Shown here: piece after piece, positions 17,725 through 26,065 of the stretch | Numbering within the stretch: the stretch's first letter is position 1 | How the letters are laid out: each line of letters starts with the position of its first letter | NCBI GenBank assembly: GCA_029263415.1 | Contig: JAJCXN010000048.1 | Span: 1 to 64,000, forward strand | Direction of reading: 5' to 3' | Source: Acidobacteriota bacterium | GTDB taxonomy: Bacteria > Acidobacteriota > Thermoanaerobaculia > Multivoradales > Multivoraceae | DNA: 64,000 nucleotides | Notes under the pieces: model-generated | Seen by the model: only the letters and a program-made list of their open reading frames with translations | What the model was told of the DNA's origin: nothing | Database searches by the model: none | Made by a program: the position numbers and the translations under genes

Positions 17725-18263
17725 ATGAGCACAAAGAGAATCTACGAGCTGAGCGAGCAAGATGTGGAGGGAATGTCTCAGGAAGAGCTACAGCGGCTTG
17801 TCAAGCCGATCATCGGTAGCGCGCGGGAGTTTAAACTTGCGTTCATAGAAGGAAAGGTTGATATTCTTGCGCTGCGGGAGGACTGCAATGCGGTTCTTGC
17901 TGGCTTTGGGTTAGAGATCCCGCCCAAAATGCGACTGCCTTGCAGCGAGAAGTCCTTTCGGAGTTGGACGCGGTAGGGCTAACCGAAAACAGGGAAGGTG
18001 GCCTCAAGGACTATGGCTGTACGGGATGCCAGATTGCTCTCAAGATAGCCTTGTATGCCGCAATGGTGTTGTTGATTGTGGCTGTCATTGTTGCCGTGGT
18101 TGTGGCGTTCGGCCTGGGTGGACCTGCGGCAGGGGAGCTCGTTATAGCAGCTGTCACTGCTGAACAAGCACAGGTGGTCCTGGGGATCATTCTCGGCGTT
18201 GGAGTCGGAGTGTACTTTACATATCTTGCGGGAAAAGTGTGCCTAGCACTCAACGAATGCTAG
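17725..18263 (+). pseudogene. Small Cys-containing membrane protein with NHLP-like N-terminus, frameshifted
   Basis: Two overlapping frames appear to be one gene. Frame 1 starts at the ATG at 17725 (MSTKRIYELSEQDVEGMSQE) and reads to about 17,925, including DILALREDCNAVLAGFGLEI and PP. The other frame continues with ATALQREVLSELDAVGL and KDYGCTGCQIALKIALYAAM, then a second hydrophobic helix, and ends CLALNEC at 18263. The join would lie in the CCCGCCCAAAA run near 17,920-17,930. The first part resembles nitrile-hydratase-type leader peptides (NHLP) of RiPP precursors in its spacing of acidic helix, LAGFG and LEIPP. The second part has a CTGC motif and two long hydrophobic helices. No modifying enzyme is nearby, so a precursor role is only a suggestion. 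Confidence 0.5.
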
Positions 18264-18474
18264 CGAGTGCCGTCGCTCGCACAGCAGCCGAACGGCTCTG
18301 CCAGCCCACAGTGCAAGGAGGTCTCGGCATTGGGGAGCCTCTCGCCCACAGCCTTTTTGTGGCCCCTGGACATATCCGTAGTCACTAGTTGAATCTGCGA
18401 GCAACGTGCCTAGCCAGGGAGATCGAAGAAGGCGCTCGCGGCGGATGCCCCCGTCCCACACCCGTCCAGATCAC

Positions 18475-18696
18475 TCGCTTGCGGTAGCTGAACTCGTCGA
18501 TTCCGATGCTCGCAGCTCCGTCGAAGCGGGTCGTATCCAGGCGCTCTGCAATCACTCGTTCCACGATCGAGCCCACGGCAGACCAAGAGAGTCCCAAGAG
18601 CTTGGTGACTTTGGTCTTGTCCTTGGTCTGCGCCAGGTATGTAGTCATTCCTCGAACGCGCCGAGAAGGAGTCGAAATGGAGCGATGAGGGCGCAC
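18475..18696 (-). pseudogene. ISL3-family transposase fragment
   Basis: It encodes MTTYLAQTKDKTKVTKLLGL, SWSAVGSIVERVIAERLDTT and RFDGAASIGIDEFSYRKR. This is the helix-turn-helix and the first DDE aspartate region (GIDEFSYRKRH) of ISL3 transposases, which are normally about 400-450 aa. Everything downstream of SYRKR is out of frame or missing. Repeat family C begins where this fragment starts. Confidence 0.75.
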
Positions 18697-18812
18697 AAGC
18701 GTCCGACGAGTCGCTCAAGGACTACCACGGCAACCAAAACCGTGCGGGAGCTCCAGAACTCAAGACTTCAGGCACACTCTCAATCACTCGTGTGACACCC
18801 TATATCTGCCAC
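18681..18812 (+). repeat. Dispersed repeat family C, copy 1
   Basis: It contains GAGGGCGCACAAGCGTCCGA, CGAGTCGCTCAAGG, CCGTGCGGGAGCTCCAGAA and CACACTCTCAATCACTCGTG followed by TGACACC. The best match is 24561-24703. Partial copies are at 21461-21538 and 15044-15076. Confidence 0.75.
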
Positions 18813-18981
18813 CATAATTTCTGCAGGTGAGTGCTCGCCTTTGCCCAAAACACTGCCCGGCACCCTTTGAGAGGGGGAATTCCCAAGCTCGCCACTTCTT
18901 CATTCCGTCGAAGGAGCTCAACGAAGTTGTGCTGGGCGCTCTCGCCCATTCCGTGCTTCCTTCTTCCGATGCTTTGAACTC

Positions 18982-19015
18982 ATCTGTCTCCTTGCCCGAA
19001 GTTCACTTGTTAGGG
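18982..19015 (+). repeat. 34-bp exact repeat of 15085-15118
   Basis: All 34 bases are identical to the earlier copy. It sits just beyond the 3' end of the tautomerase gene, within the gap between family C copy 1 and that gene. Confidence 0.85.
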
Positions 19016-19044
19016 CGGCACCCTCGTCCCGCCCTAATCCGAGT

Positions 19045-19263
19045 TCAGCCGCCGGCTTGCAGCGCCTTGACATCGGCCGTGGTCAGGGCTTTACCCCCGA
19101 TCGCCCACTGTCCGCTGGGCACGTCAATGACTCGCACCCAGGTGACGCCGCGCATGGCCTCGCCTTCGATGGACACCATGACTTCGGTAACCTTGCTGAT
19201 CATGTCTTGCTTGTCGGCGTCGTTGAATACACCTTCTATGACTTGGATATCTACGAGTGGCAT
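19045..19263 (-). CDS. 4-oxalocrotonate tautomerase-family protein
   Basis: A 72-aa protein starting MPLVDIQVIEGVF. Met removal exposes the catalytic N-terminal proline of the tautomerase superfamily. The remainder (DKQDMISKVTEVMVSIEGEA, then VTWVRVIDVPSGQWAIGGKA) fits the beta-alpha-beta fold of the small hexameric members. AGAGGAG lies 7-8 nt before the ATG. The natural substrate is unknown; the family handles enol/keto isomerisation in aromatic degradation. It is divergent from the CadC-like regulator at 19373 with a 109-bp shared gap, so the regulator may control it. Confidence 0.88.
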   Translation of the reverse strand: MPLVDIQVIEGVFNDADKQDMISKVTEVMVSIEGEAMRGVTWVRVIDVPSGQWAIGGKALTTADVKALQAGG

Positions 19264-19372
19264 GTTCGAATCTCCTCTTGTCGGTAATGGTCACGGCGGA
19301 ATGCACGGGACCGACTGGCAAACCATATGGGCGGCCGAATCCATCCGCTTGAGGCCTAAGTGGAGGTAACGT

Positions 19373-20983
19373 GTGGAAAGCGTGGTGAGCACGCCCGGCA
19401 ACTCAGCGACAGGAGAGGTGATGGCCGAGGTCTTTAGCTTTGGCGATTTCCAACTGGACAAAGCGGCGTTTGAGTTGCGTCGCGGACCAGTGATCATCCC
19501 TGTAGAACCGCTGGTGTTGGATCTACTGACCCTATTGGCGGAGCACCCTGGGGTCTTGCTGAGTCGTGACCGGCTGGTCGATGCCGTTTGGCAAGGACGG
19601 ATCGTGTCCGAGAGCACCGTTTCCACCGCCATCAAATCGGCGCGGCGGGCGCTCGGAGACACCGGCCGTGATCAGAAGTACATCCGGACCATTCGCGGGC
19701 GCGGTATCCAGTTATCGGTTCCCGTAGCCACCGGCGGCTCCATCGCATCCGGTACCCACCCGGCGATGCCCCATATCGCCATGGAGCCGGCACTTTATAT
19801 CCGCCCCTTCCAGGCCATGAGCGAGGCGAGACTCGAGAACCTCTCCTACGCCTTGCGGATCCGCACGGGGTCGATCCTGGCGCGGATCCCGCTCCTACAC
19901 ATCGCCTCTGCGTTTCCCGAGGCAGACCAGCTAACGGATCCGCGCGAACTGCGGGCCCGGTTGGCGATCACCCATGTCCTCGATGTCCGCCTGGAACGAA
20001 CCGGGGCCATGCTGACCGCAGACGCCGCCCTAACCGAAACGCTCGGCGGTCTCCAGATCTGGGCGCAACAGTTCAGAACCGCGGCCGGGGCGGGCGATCA
20101 AGAGATCTTGCTGCACAAGATGATCAGGCGGCTCGAGCCGCGCCTGATGCAGGCCGTCGCGACCGCAATGCGAACGGACGGCGGCGAGCCGAGTGCGCGC
20201 ACCATTCTGATGGAAGCAATCGTAATGTTGGCACTCAAGGGATGGCACCGCACGACGTTCGTAGAGGCCACCCGGTTGATCGAGAAGGCCATCGTACTGG
20301 ATCCGGACCTGGCCTTGTCCCATGCGCATCTCGCTCTGCTCATGGCGCTCGGACATCGGGTCGGACTGCTGCAGGAGAGTGAGACGACCGTGCCGGCGGT
20401 CATCGCGTCGGTGGAAAGGACGCTGGCATTGGAGAGCCAGGATTCGACGATCCTCGGCCTGGTCGGGTGTGCGCTTACCGACGTGGGGCAGGTGGACAGG
20501 GCTCTGCCGATCCTGCACAAGGCGATCGATACGAACCCACAGAACGGGCAAGCTAAGACCGCGCTCGGGGCCACCTTCTTGGTCAAACGCGACTACGCCT
20601 CCGCGGTCCGGTTCCTATCTGAAGGCATCGCCTGCAGCCCGGCTGATAGCCGGTGTGCGGTCTGGGGGTCCGCGCTGGCGCTGGCGCTTCTAGCGCAGGG
20701 CAAACTGGACGATGCACTGGAAGCTGCCGAGCACGCCTGCCAAGAAGACGACCGGTTGTACCTTCCGCGGCTGTCCCTGGCTGCGGTTCATCTGGTACGC
20801 AAGGATCAGGCGAACACGGTAGCCGCGATCCTGGAATGCGTGCGCACCAAGCCGGACCTTAGTCGGCGCGAAGTGTCCGCCGTGTTGGGTGGAAGGCTCG
20901 GAGTCCGTGTCTGGGCCATCGCCCAATCCCTGACGGAGAGAGGAGTACCGAATGCTGGCGAGCCCATTTCCCGCCCGTCGTAG
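19373..20983 (+). CDS. CadC-like winged-helix regulator with C-terminal TPRs
   Basis: A 536-aa protein. The GTG at 19373 is chosen because GGAGG (19362-19366) lies 6 nt upstream; an ATG at 19421 is a possible alternative. Residues 20-115 form an OmpR/CadC-type winged helix (FSFGDFQLDKAAFELRRG, VLLSRDRLVDAVW, SESTVSTAIKSARRALGD, YIRTIRGRGIQL). There is no receiver domain and no obvious membrane helix. The C-terminal 300 residues are TPR-like helices (ILGLVGCALTDVGQVDRALP). Such proteins are one-component or adenylate-cyclase-associated regulators that sense through the TPR part. The signal is unknown. The neighbouring tautomerase is the likely target. Confidence 0.85.
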   Translation: MESVVSTPGNSATGEVMAEVFSFGDFQLDKAAFELRRGPVIIPVEPLVLDLLTLLAEHPGVLLSRDRLVDAVWQGRIVSESTVSTAIKSARRALGDTGRDQKYIRTIRGRGIQLSVPVATGGSIASGTHPAMPHIAMEPALYIRPFQAMSEARLENLSYALRIRTGSILARIPLLHIASAFPEADQLTDPRELRARLAITHVLDVRLERTGAMLTADAALTETLGGLQIWAQQFRTAAGAGDQEILLHKMIRRLEPRLMQAVATAMRTDGGEPSARTILMEAIVMLALKGWHRTTFVEATRLIEKAIVLDPDLALSHAHLALLMALGHRVGLLQESETTVPAVIASVERTLALESQDSTILGLVGCALTDVGQVDRALPILHKAIDTNPQNGQAKTALGATFLVKRDYASAVRFLSEGIACSPADSRCAVWGSALALALLAQGKLDDALEAAEHACQEDDRLYLPRLSLAAVHLVRKDQANTVAAILECVRTKPDLSRREVSAVLGGRLGVRVWAIAQSLTERGVPNAGEPISRPS

Positions 20984-21711
20984 CGGCGGCGCAGTCGGAA
21001 CGCAGTAGTTGGCGCTGGCGCAGTAGTTGGCGGGCAAGCCCGCAGCAGCTGCACGAGTCCAGCGCCTGAATGGCCCGGCATGCACTGTGCCTGGGACTAC
21101 GCTCAAGGGCAGTGGGACGTCGACGGCCACTGGGACGATCTCACCAAGGCCTATCGAATGCGACAAGCCGGCAGCCGAGTCAGACGCCCCGGCTACCGAT
21201 CTTGCGAGTCGTTCGAACTCGATCCACTCCCCTGCTGGCAGCACCTCGATCGCAACGAGATCCGGCGATGGGTGCTGAGCGCCTCGAACAAATCCGAGAC
21301 GACTACTCGGACCTCGAGTTCTCGGACCTCGAGTTCTTGGGCGAACGAAAGATATTCGCTCAACCCATCGAAGATCGCCCTATGAACCCGAAGCGCTCCG
21401 CTGCCCCGCGGTCCACTGCAAAGACTCAGCCCGTCGCAAGTAAATGCGAGATGCCTACCGGTCAATCACTCGTGCGACACTTTCTGCCAGGATTTCGCCG
21501 GCACACTCTCAATCACTCGTGTGACACCTCTATCTGCCGACATCCTCAAATGGGTGGACACTGGTGGACACCTCTATCTGAGCGGCTGTTGCTTGCCGAG
21601 TTGGCCGGCACCGTTGGTTCCCGCCGTTGGTTCCCGTTGGTTCCGGGTTCGCCATTATCCCGAATCCGGCGGCGCTGAGCCGAGAACGAAGCTTGGCGTA
21701 GAGTTCCAGGA
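20984..21711. other. 728-bp repeat mosaic without genes
   Basis: Pieces of families A, B and C lie head to tail. 21029-21050 is the family A head and 21050-21068 is a family B scrap (CACGAGTCCAGCGCC). 21307-21336 holds two exact 15-bp units TCGGACCTCGAGTTC. 21461-21538 carries two family C cores and 21581-21640 is a family A tail with GTTGGTTCC three times. The ORFs drawn across it run through repeats and are not credible. Confidence 0.65.
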
Positions 21712-22839
21712 ATGACGCACCCTGCTAGGTCCCCACCGAACCCTCGTCAGCACAAGACCTTTACGGCGGCCCGTAAGGCTACTGTGCTTGTGGTGCTTGG
21801 GGCGCTGGTTGGCACGGTGGCGGTGCACATAGCGGTGAGCGCCACAGTGGAGCGATGGCAGGTCGAGACCGATCAGGTGGGAGCCAAGATGAACCGCTGG
21901 TCGAGAGAGAGCAGGGCCACAACTGACACGCTGCTGATTGGTTCGAGTCAGATCTATCGTCACGTAATCCCTTCTCTATTCGAACAGGAAGTTCGTTCCT
22001 ATGGTCGATCGGTTGATGCGTACAACTTTGGTGTGCCCGGCATGCACTGTTTGGAACTTCTGTTTCTAGTGGAGTGGGTACTAGAGTCGAAGCCAGATCA
22101 ACTTCAACGGATGGTGCTTCATTGCCAAGCGGGTGAACTGGAGCTAGGTGGGGCCAACTGGGAGGCGGAGCGCACGCTACGCTGGCACACTGGCAGCGTG
22201 TTGGCTCGCATCCTTCACTGGTATCGAAGGCAGCCAGACTGGCCGTCTTCGTGGCAAGCCCAGTGGCAGCACATCTCGCTCTTCCTACAGCGAGAGAGCA
22301 ACCTTGGAGAGGGAGTAAAGAGGATCGCTGCGGCACGCGCCAACGGTCAACAGCACGATCTTTTCTACCGGCAGGATGCCCTCGGGACCGACAAGGGATT
22401 CTTGGCGCTGGACCGCGAACTATCCCAATCTAGCGGCCGTACCAAGGCCGACATCGAACGCCGCGTTGCGATGGTTGACGAAGCATTTATGAATCGGATG
22501 GTTCGCTGGAATCGAAGCGCTGCCCCGGAGAACCTAGAACCATTCCGAGTCGAGTTGATGGTGGAGATCGAGAGGCTGGTGCGCACCGCCGGGGTTGAAC
22601 CATGGTGGTTGGTTCCGCCCAAACCGCGGTCAATGCCGGATCTCCTGTACGCCCACCAACAAGGATGGATCAAGAACCTCATTCGCTTGGATCGACCGCA
22701 AGACTACCCAGAACTGTTCGAACGGCGCCTACGCGCAGATCGACATCACCTCACCGAGGAAGGGGCACGCTTGCTCACCAAGCTGGCTGCCAAGACGATG
22801 TTTGAGAAGCCAGCCCAACCTGTTCGCCGTGAACCGTGA
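21712..22839 (+). CDS. SGNH/AlgX-like protein, partner of MBOAT acyltransferase
   Basis: A 375-aa protein with an N-terminal membrane segment (ATVLVVLGALVGTVAVHIAV). DTLLIGSSQIYRHVIPSLF resembles the GDSL-type block (xGSS) of SGNH-fold proteins, and RLRADRHHLTEEGARLLTK resembles the terminal D-x-x-H block. This is the usual pattern of periplasmic proteins encoded beside AlgI-type MBOAT enzymes, where they pass acyl groups to an exported polysaccharide. An MBOAT gene follows 279 bp later on the same strand. The match to the family is partial, so the acylation role rests on motif blocks plus context. Confidence 0.7.
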   Translation: MTHPARSPPNPRQHKTFTAARKATVLVVLGALVGTVAVHIAVSATVERWQVETDQVGAKMNRWSRESRATTDTLLIGSSQIYRHVIPSLFEQEVRSYGRSVDAYNFGVPGMHCLELLFLVEWVLESKPDQLQRMVLHCQAGELELGGANWEAERTLRWHTGSVLARILHWYRRQPDWPSSWQAQWQHISLFLQRESNLGEGVKRIAAARANGQQHDLFYRQDALGTDKGFLALDRELSQSSGRTKADIERRVAMVDEAFMNRMVRWNRSAAPENLEPFRVELMVEIERLVRTAGVEPWWLVPPKPRSMPDLLYAHQQGWIKNLIRLDRPQDYPELFERRLRADRHHLTEEGARLLTKLAAKTMFEKPAQPVRREP

Positions 22840-22856
22840 GTCCGTGATCCGGCTCA

Positions 22857-23102
22857 CTAGCAGCCCGTGGTGAAACTCCCGTGGGCTGAGTTTGTACGCC
22901 GTTCCACGGGAGGCTTCGCACTGGCTTCAGCTGCGGCGCGCCGTGCGCGAGGGCGATGCGGTGGTCCCGCGGGACCGGAGACTCGTCAACGATACTGTGT
23001 GCCAGCCTCTCGTGGGACCAGCATCGCCTCCTCGCTACGGCGCGAACTAACCGTCCAGATCCCTGCGCTCAGTCCCGCGGGAGTTTCACCACGGGCTGCT
23101 AG
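22857..23102. repeat. 246-bp palindromic element with 25-bp terminal inverted repeats
   Basis: 22857-22881 (CTAGCAGCCCGTGGTGAAAC and 5 more) is the exact reverse complement of 23078-23102. With one gap and a few mismatches the pairing extends to about 34 bp. Inside, CCACGGGAGGC near 22906 and GCCTCTCGTGG near 23010 also pair, and there is a central TCCCGCGGGA. No ORF fits. It has the layout of a MITE or a large folded RNA, inserted exactly between the SGNH-like and MBOAT genes. Confidence 0.8.
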
Positions 23103-23117
23103 CGGCAGCGACCGTCC

Positions 23118-24554
23118 ATGATTTTTACTGAGTTCCGTTTCTTCGCATTCTTTGCGCTGGTCTTCGGGGTGTACTGGACCGTGCGTTCGCACACCGCTCG
23201 CAAGGTGTGGTTGTTAGTAATGAGTTTTGCGTTCTATGCAGCCTGGGATTGGCGGTTCCTCGGGTTGATCGTGCTTTCCATCACCGTCGACTATCTAGTG
23301 GCACGAGGCCTATCCACGAGCGATGTTGCGTCCAAGCGCAAGCTGCTGCTCACCACCAGTTTGGTGGTGAACCTGGGCATGCTCGCTCTGTTCAAGTACT
23401 TCGATTTCTTCATCGACTCTGCGGCGGCGCTGCTGTCGAGCGTGGGGTTCGAGCCGCATCTACAGAGTCTGCGCTTGGTGTTGCCGGTGGGAATTAGCTT
23501 CTATACCTTTCAGACGCTGAGCTACTCCATCGATGTCTATCGCCGTCAGTTGGAGGCAAGACGCAGCCTGCTGGATGTTGCTTTGTTCGTCGCCTTCTTC
23601 CCGCAACTGGTAGCGGGGCCCATCGTGCGGGCCGCAAGCTTCTTGCCCCAGCTCGACCGTCGGGCGCTATTCAGCAATGTCGCCGTGCGCTCCCATCTTG
23701 CGTTGTTCTTGTTCGGCTTCATCAAGAAGGCCTGTGTTGCGGACAATGTGGCGGTGGCGGCCGACGCATTCTTCGCCAACGTTACAGCGTACGGCTCGGC
23801 ATCGGCGGTGCTGGCCACACTGCTGTATGCGATCCAGATCTACTGTGACTTCTCGGGCTACTCGGACATGGCCATCGCCTGCGCAGGTCTGCTCGGCTTC
23901 GATCTGGGAGCGAATTTTCGAGCACCCTATTTGGCAAGGAACTTGCGCGAGTTCTGGCAGCGATGGCATATCTCGCTGTCGACCTGGCTGCGCGACTACC
24001 TTTACGTCTCGCTCGGTGGTAACCGATTGGGAGCATTCAGAACCTACGTGAACCTGATCGTAGTCATGGTGCTGGGCGGCCTGTGGCACGGAGCCGCGTG
24101 GCGGTTCCTCGTGTGGGGGGCATTGCATGGAATAGGGCTGGTGGTTTACCGACTGTGGTCGAGAAGCTCCGCAGCACAGCCCGGGCATGATCGCTCAGCT
24201 TCCGTCCGCTGGTTGAAGGGAATGCTGGCGTGGACCCTGACTTTCGCCTGGGTAGCACTCGGCTGGATTTTCTTTCGCGCCCAAGATCTCGGTTCGGCAT
24301 GGCTAGCGGTCCGTTCGATCCTGGCCCTGGTGCCCTCGACGGCTACCGTCGTCTCCCAAACACAGCTCGACGCAGCCTGGTGGATCGTGATTCTCGGTTT
24401 TGCTGTCGCCCACTTTGTAATGAGTCGCGTCTCGCTGAGGCGGCTCGACGGTATGCCGCCGATTGTCTTTGGCCTTTCTTGGGGTGCCCTCTTTGCCGCT
24501 GCTCTGGCTTTTGTTCGTACCGAAGCCCAACCATTCATCTATTTCCAGTTCTAG
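23118..24554 (+). CDS. MBOAT-family O-acyltransferase (AlgI-like)
   Basis: A 478-aa polytopic membrane protein with about ten helices. The opening FTEFRFFAFFALVFGVYWTV is typical of AlgI/DltB-type enzymes. Hallmarks are FVAFFPQLVAGPIVRA, the conserved region NLREFWQRWHISLSTWLRDY with the first His, and GGLWHGAAWRFLVWGALHG with the catalytic His. These proteins move an acetyl group from a cytoplasmic donor across the membrane for O-acetylation of an exported polymer. The SGNH-like gene upstream is the expected partner. The polysaccharide itself is not encoded nearby. Confidence 0.92.
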   Translation: MIFTEFRFFAFFALVFGVYWTVRSHTARKVWLLVMSFAFYAAWDWRFLGLIVLSITVDYLVARGLSTSDVASKRKLLLTTSLVVNLGMLALFKYFDFFIDSAAALLSSVGFEPHLQSLRLVLPVGISFYTFQTLSYSIDVYRRQLEARRSLLDVALFVAFFPQLVAGPIVRAASFLPQLDRRALFSNVAVRSHLALFLFGFIKKACVADNVAVAADAFFANVTAYGSASAVLATLLYAIQIYCDFSGYSDMAIACAGLLGFDLGANFRAPYLARNLREFWQRWHISLSTWLRDYLYVSLGGNRLGAFRTYVNLIVVMVLGGLWHGAAWRFLVWGALHGIGLVVYRLWSRSSAAQPGHDRSASVRWLKGMLAWTLTFAWVALGWIFFRAQDLGSAWLAVRSILALVPSTATVVSQTQLDAAWWIVILGFAVAHFVMSRVSLRRLDGMPPIVFGLSWGALFAAALAFVRTEAQPFIYFQF

Positions 24555-24560
24555 GAAAGC

Positions 24561-24703
24561 AGCGACGAGGGCGCACAAGCGCCCGACGAGTCGCTCAAGG
24601 GCTACCGCGAAAACCAAAAACCGTGCGAGAGCTCCAGAAATCAGGACTTCGCCGGCACACTCTCAATCACTCGTGTGACACCTCTATCTGACACCTCTAT
24701 CTG
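24561..24703 (+). repeat. Dispersed repeat family C, copy 2
   Basis: Best-preserved copy. It includes the hairpin GGGCGCACAAGCGCCC, CACACTCTCAATCACTCGTG and TGACACCTCTATCTG, with the last eleven bases doubled. It begins six bases after the MBOAT stop. The next 20-50 bases add a family D scrap (AACATGTGCCTGCCACC). Confidence 0.75.
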
Positions 24704-24803
24704 CGAGCCCTGCCAGTGTCGAAAACATGTGCCTGCCACCCTTTGAGAGGCAACCCTTGAGAGGTTGTTGTGGATTCGCGCGGCGCCCCCGTTGGCGCCG
24801 TCC

Positions 24804-25223
24804 TCAGTCGAAGCCTGTGATGAAGGGGTTGCCGTTCTGGCTACTGCTGGACTCAAGCTTGCCCATCGTCTTCAGCCGGAGGGTTCGGACGACCGTGATC
24901 ACCAGGGCGACGACGAAGAGAACGCCGGCGATCCAGATCGACTGCGTGCGCAACGCGTCGATCTCGGCTTCGAGCTCGATCAGGCGACCGGTCTTCGTCT
25001 TGCCCTCTTCGATCAGGCGCTCAAGATCGGCGCGGGCGTCCCGCGACCCGGTAAAGGTTCGATTCCCCGCTCGCGTTGCGCTCTGGATGAGTTCCTGGGT
25101 CTCTGCGCGCAGAGTTTCTGACTCCTCTTGGAGGCTGGCGGAACGTAGCTGGTAGACCAGCCAGCCGCCGGCGGCGCCGATGCCAAGCGCGAGCAGAAGC
25201 CCCAGGACGAATCTCTTCACCAT
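24804..25223 (-). CDS. Hypothetical membrane protein with coiled coil
   Basis: About 139 aa. The ATG at 25223 is preferred because GGGGAGG lies 8-9 nt before it; the ATG at 25250 has no such site. It has one helix at residues 3-23 (RFVLGLLLALGIGAAGGWLV) and a periplasmic or cytoplasmic coiled coil of about 65 residues (SLQEESETLRAETQELIQSA, ADLERLIEEGKTKTGRLIEL). A second helix follows (SIWIAGVLFVVALVITVVRT), then a short polar tail. No family is recognised. It stands alone between repeats, so nothing in the context suggests a role. Confidence 0.6.
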   Translation of the reverse strand: MVKRFVLGLLLALGIGAAGGWLVYQLRSASLQEESETLRAETQELIQSATRAGNRTFTGSRDARADLERLIEEGKTKTGRLIELEAEIDALRTQSIWIAGVLFVVALVITVVRTLRLKTMGKLESSSSQNGNPFITGFD

Positions 25224-25390
25224 CGGATTGAGCCTCCCCTCTCCTTTCATGCATAGAGTGAATCGGAGTATATCAAGGGCAGTATCCGAGGGTACTGGCT
25301 CAGTTAGTTGTTAGTAAGGAGACTGCATGGTTCTATCCAAAACATTTGCCAGGCTCCCCTGGGCGACCGCACCTCTGGGGCACCGCACCC

Positions 25391-25445
25391 CTGGCACCTG
25401 GCACCTGGCACCTGGCACCTGGCACCTGGCACCTGGCACCTGGCA
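25391..25445. repeat. Tandem array of the 7-mer CTGGCAC
   Basis: Seven full units plus six bases of an eighth run without a mismatch. The array lies in a 440-bp gap upstream of the PadR gene. The unit matches the GTGCCAGGCAC core of family D on the other strand. Confidence 0.95.
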
Positions 25446-25633
25446 AGGTACCCTGCCCTTAGCTCCGCTACCTAGCATGGACGACATGTCGGCCAAGGAG
25501 CGCCAGGCGATCGCCCACGAGCTGTGCTCATCGATCTTGATGGAGCACAAAGACAAGATCGCGAGCTGCCGGGGTGTGTCCAGCGGTTCGTGAACCAACC
25601 AGTTCCACCTGTTTGGCGGTGGGAAAATCGCAA

Positions 25634-25660
25634 CCACTATTATGATTTTGCGTATAGTGG
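25634..25660. promoter_or_regulatory. Putative PadR operator/promoter
   Basis: CCACTAT and ATAGTGG form an inverted repeat with 13 bases between them, ending 3 bp before the PadR start codon. It spans a TATGAT that could serve as the -10 box. PadR proteins usually repress their own operon from such a site. Confidence 0.55.
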
Positions 25661-25663
25661 ATC

Positions 25664-26065
25664 ATGAGCAGTTCCAACGCTTCTCCCGCCCTCCGCTCTC
25701 ATGAGGAGGCGCTTCGCCACCTCCCGGTTAAGCCAGTCGACCTTCTGGTCATGCTCTCTCTCGCAAGCGAAGAGCTGCACGGCTACGGCCTAGTCAAGGC
25801 GATTCAGGAGAGAACTAACGGTCAAGTGGTGTTGGTACCCACCAATCTCTACGCGATGCTTCGGCGCCTTCAGCAGACCGAGCTGATCGTTCGGTGCGAC
25901 GCCACGGCGGCCCCTAACGCCGACGATCGACGGCGCTACTACCGGTTGACAGGCCTCGGCCACGTCGTACTACAAGCTGAAGCGGAGCGTCTTCGAAATC
26001 TCTTGAGCGCGGCCGACGGCCAAGGCCTGATCGACCTTGGCAGTGCCGGAGGAGTCTCGCGATGA
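25664..26065 (+). CDS. PadR-family transcriptional regulator
   Basis: A 133-aa repressor with the PadR winged helix (VDLLVMLSLASEELHGYGLV, then NLYAMLRRLQQTELIV, and RRRYYRLTGLGHVVLQ in the wing). No Shine-Dalgarno is visible before the ATG, and the likely promoter is very close, so the message may be leaderless. Its stop overlaps the start of the ADOP permease (ATGA at 26062-26065), a pairing that is very common in Acidobacteriota. It probably represses the permease and itself through the inverted repeat at 25634-25660. Confidence 0.88.
   Translation: MSSSNASPALRSHEEALRHLPVKPVDLLVMLSLASEELHGYGLVKAIQERTNGQVVLVPTNLYAMLRRLQQTELIVRCDATAAPNADDRRRYYRLTGLGHVVLQAEAERLRNLLSAADGQGLIDLGSAGGVSR

Noticed and set aside
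21070-21678. 202-codon plus-strand frame
   Set aside because: It runs through pieces of families A and C, which occur elsewhere in other frames, so it is chance.
25391-25445. CTGGCAC array considered as CRISPR
   Set aside because: The units are contiguous 7-mers with no spacers.
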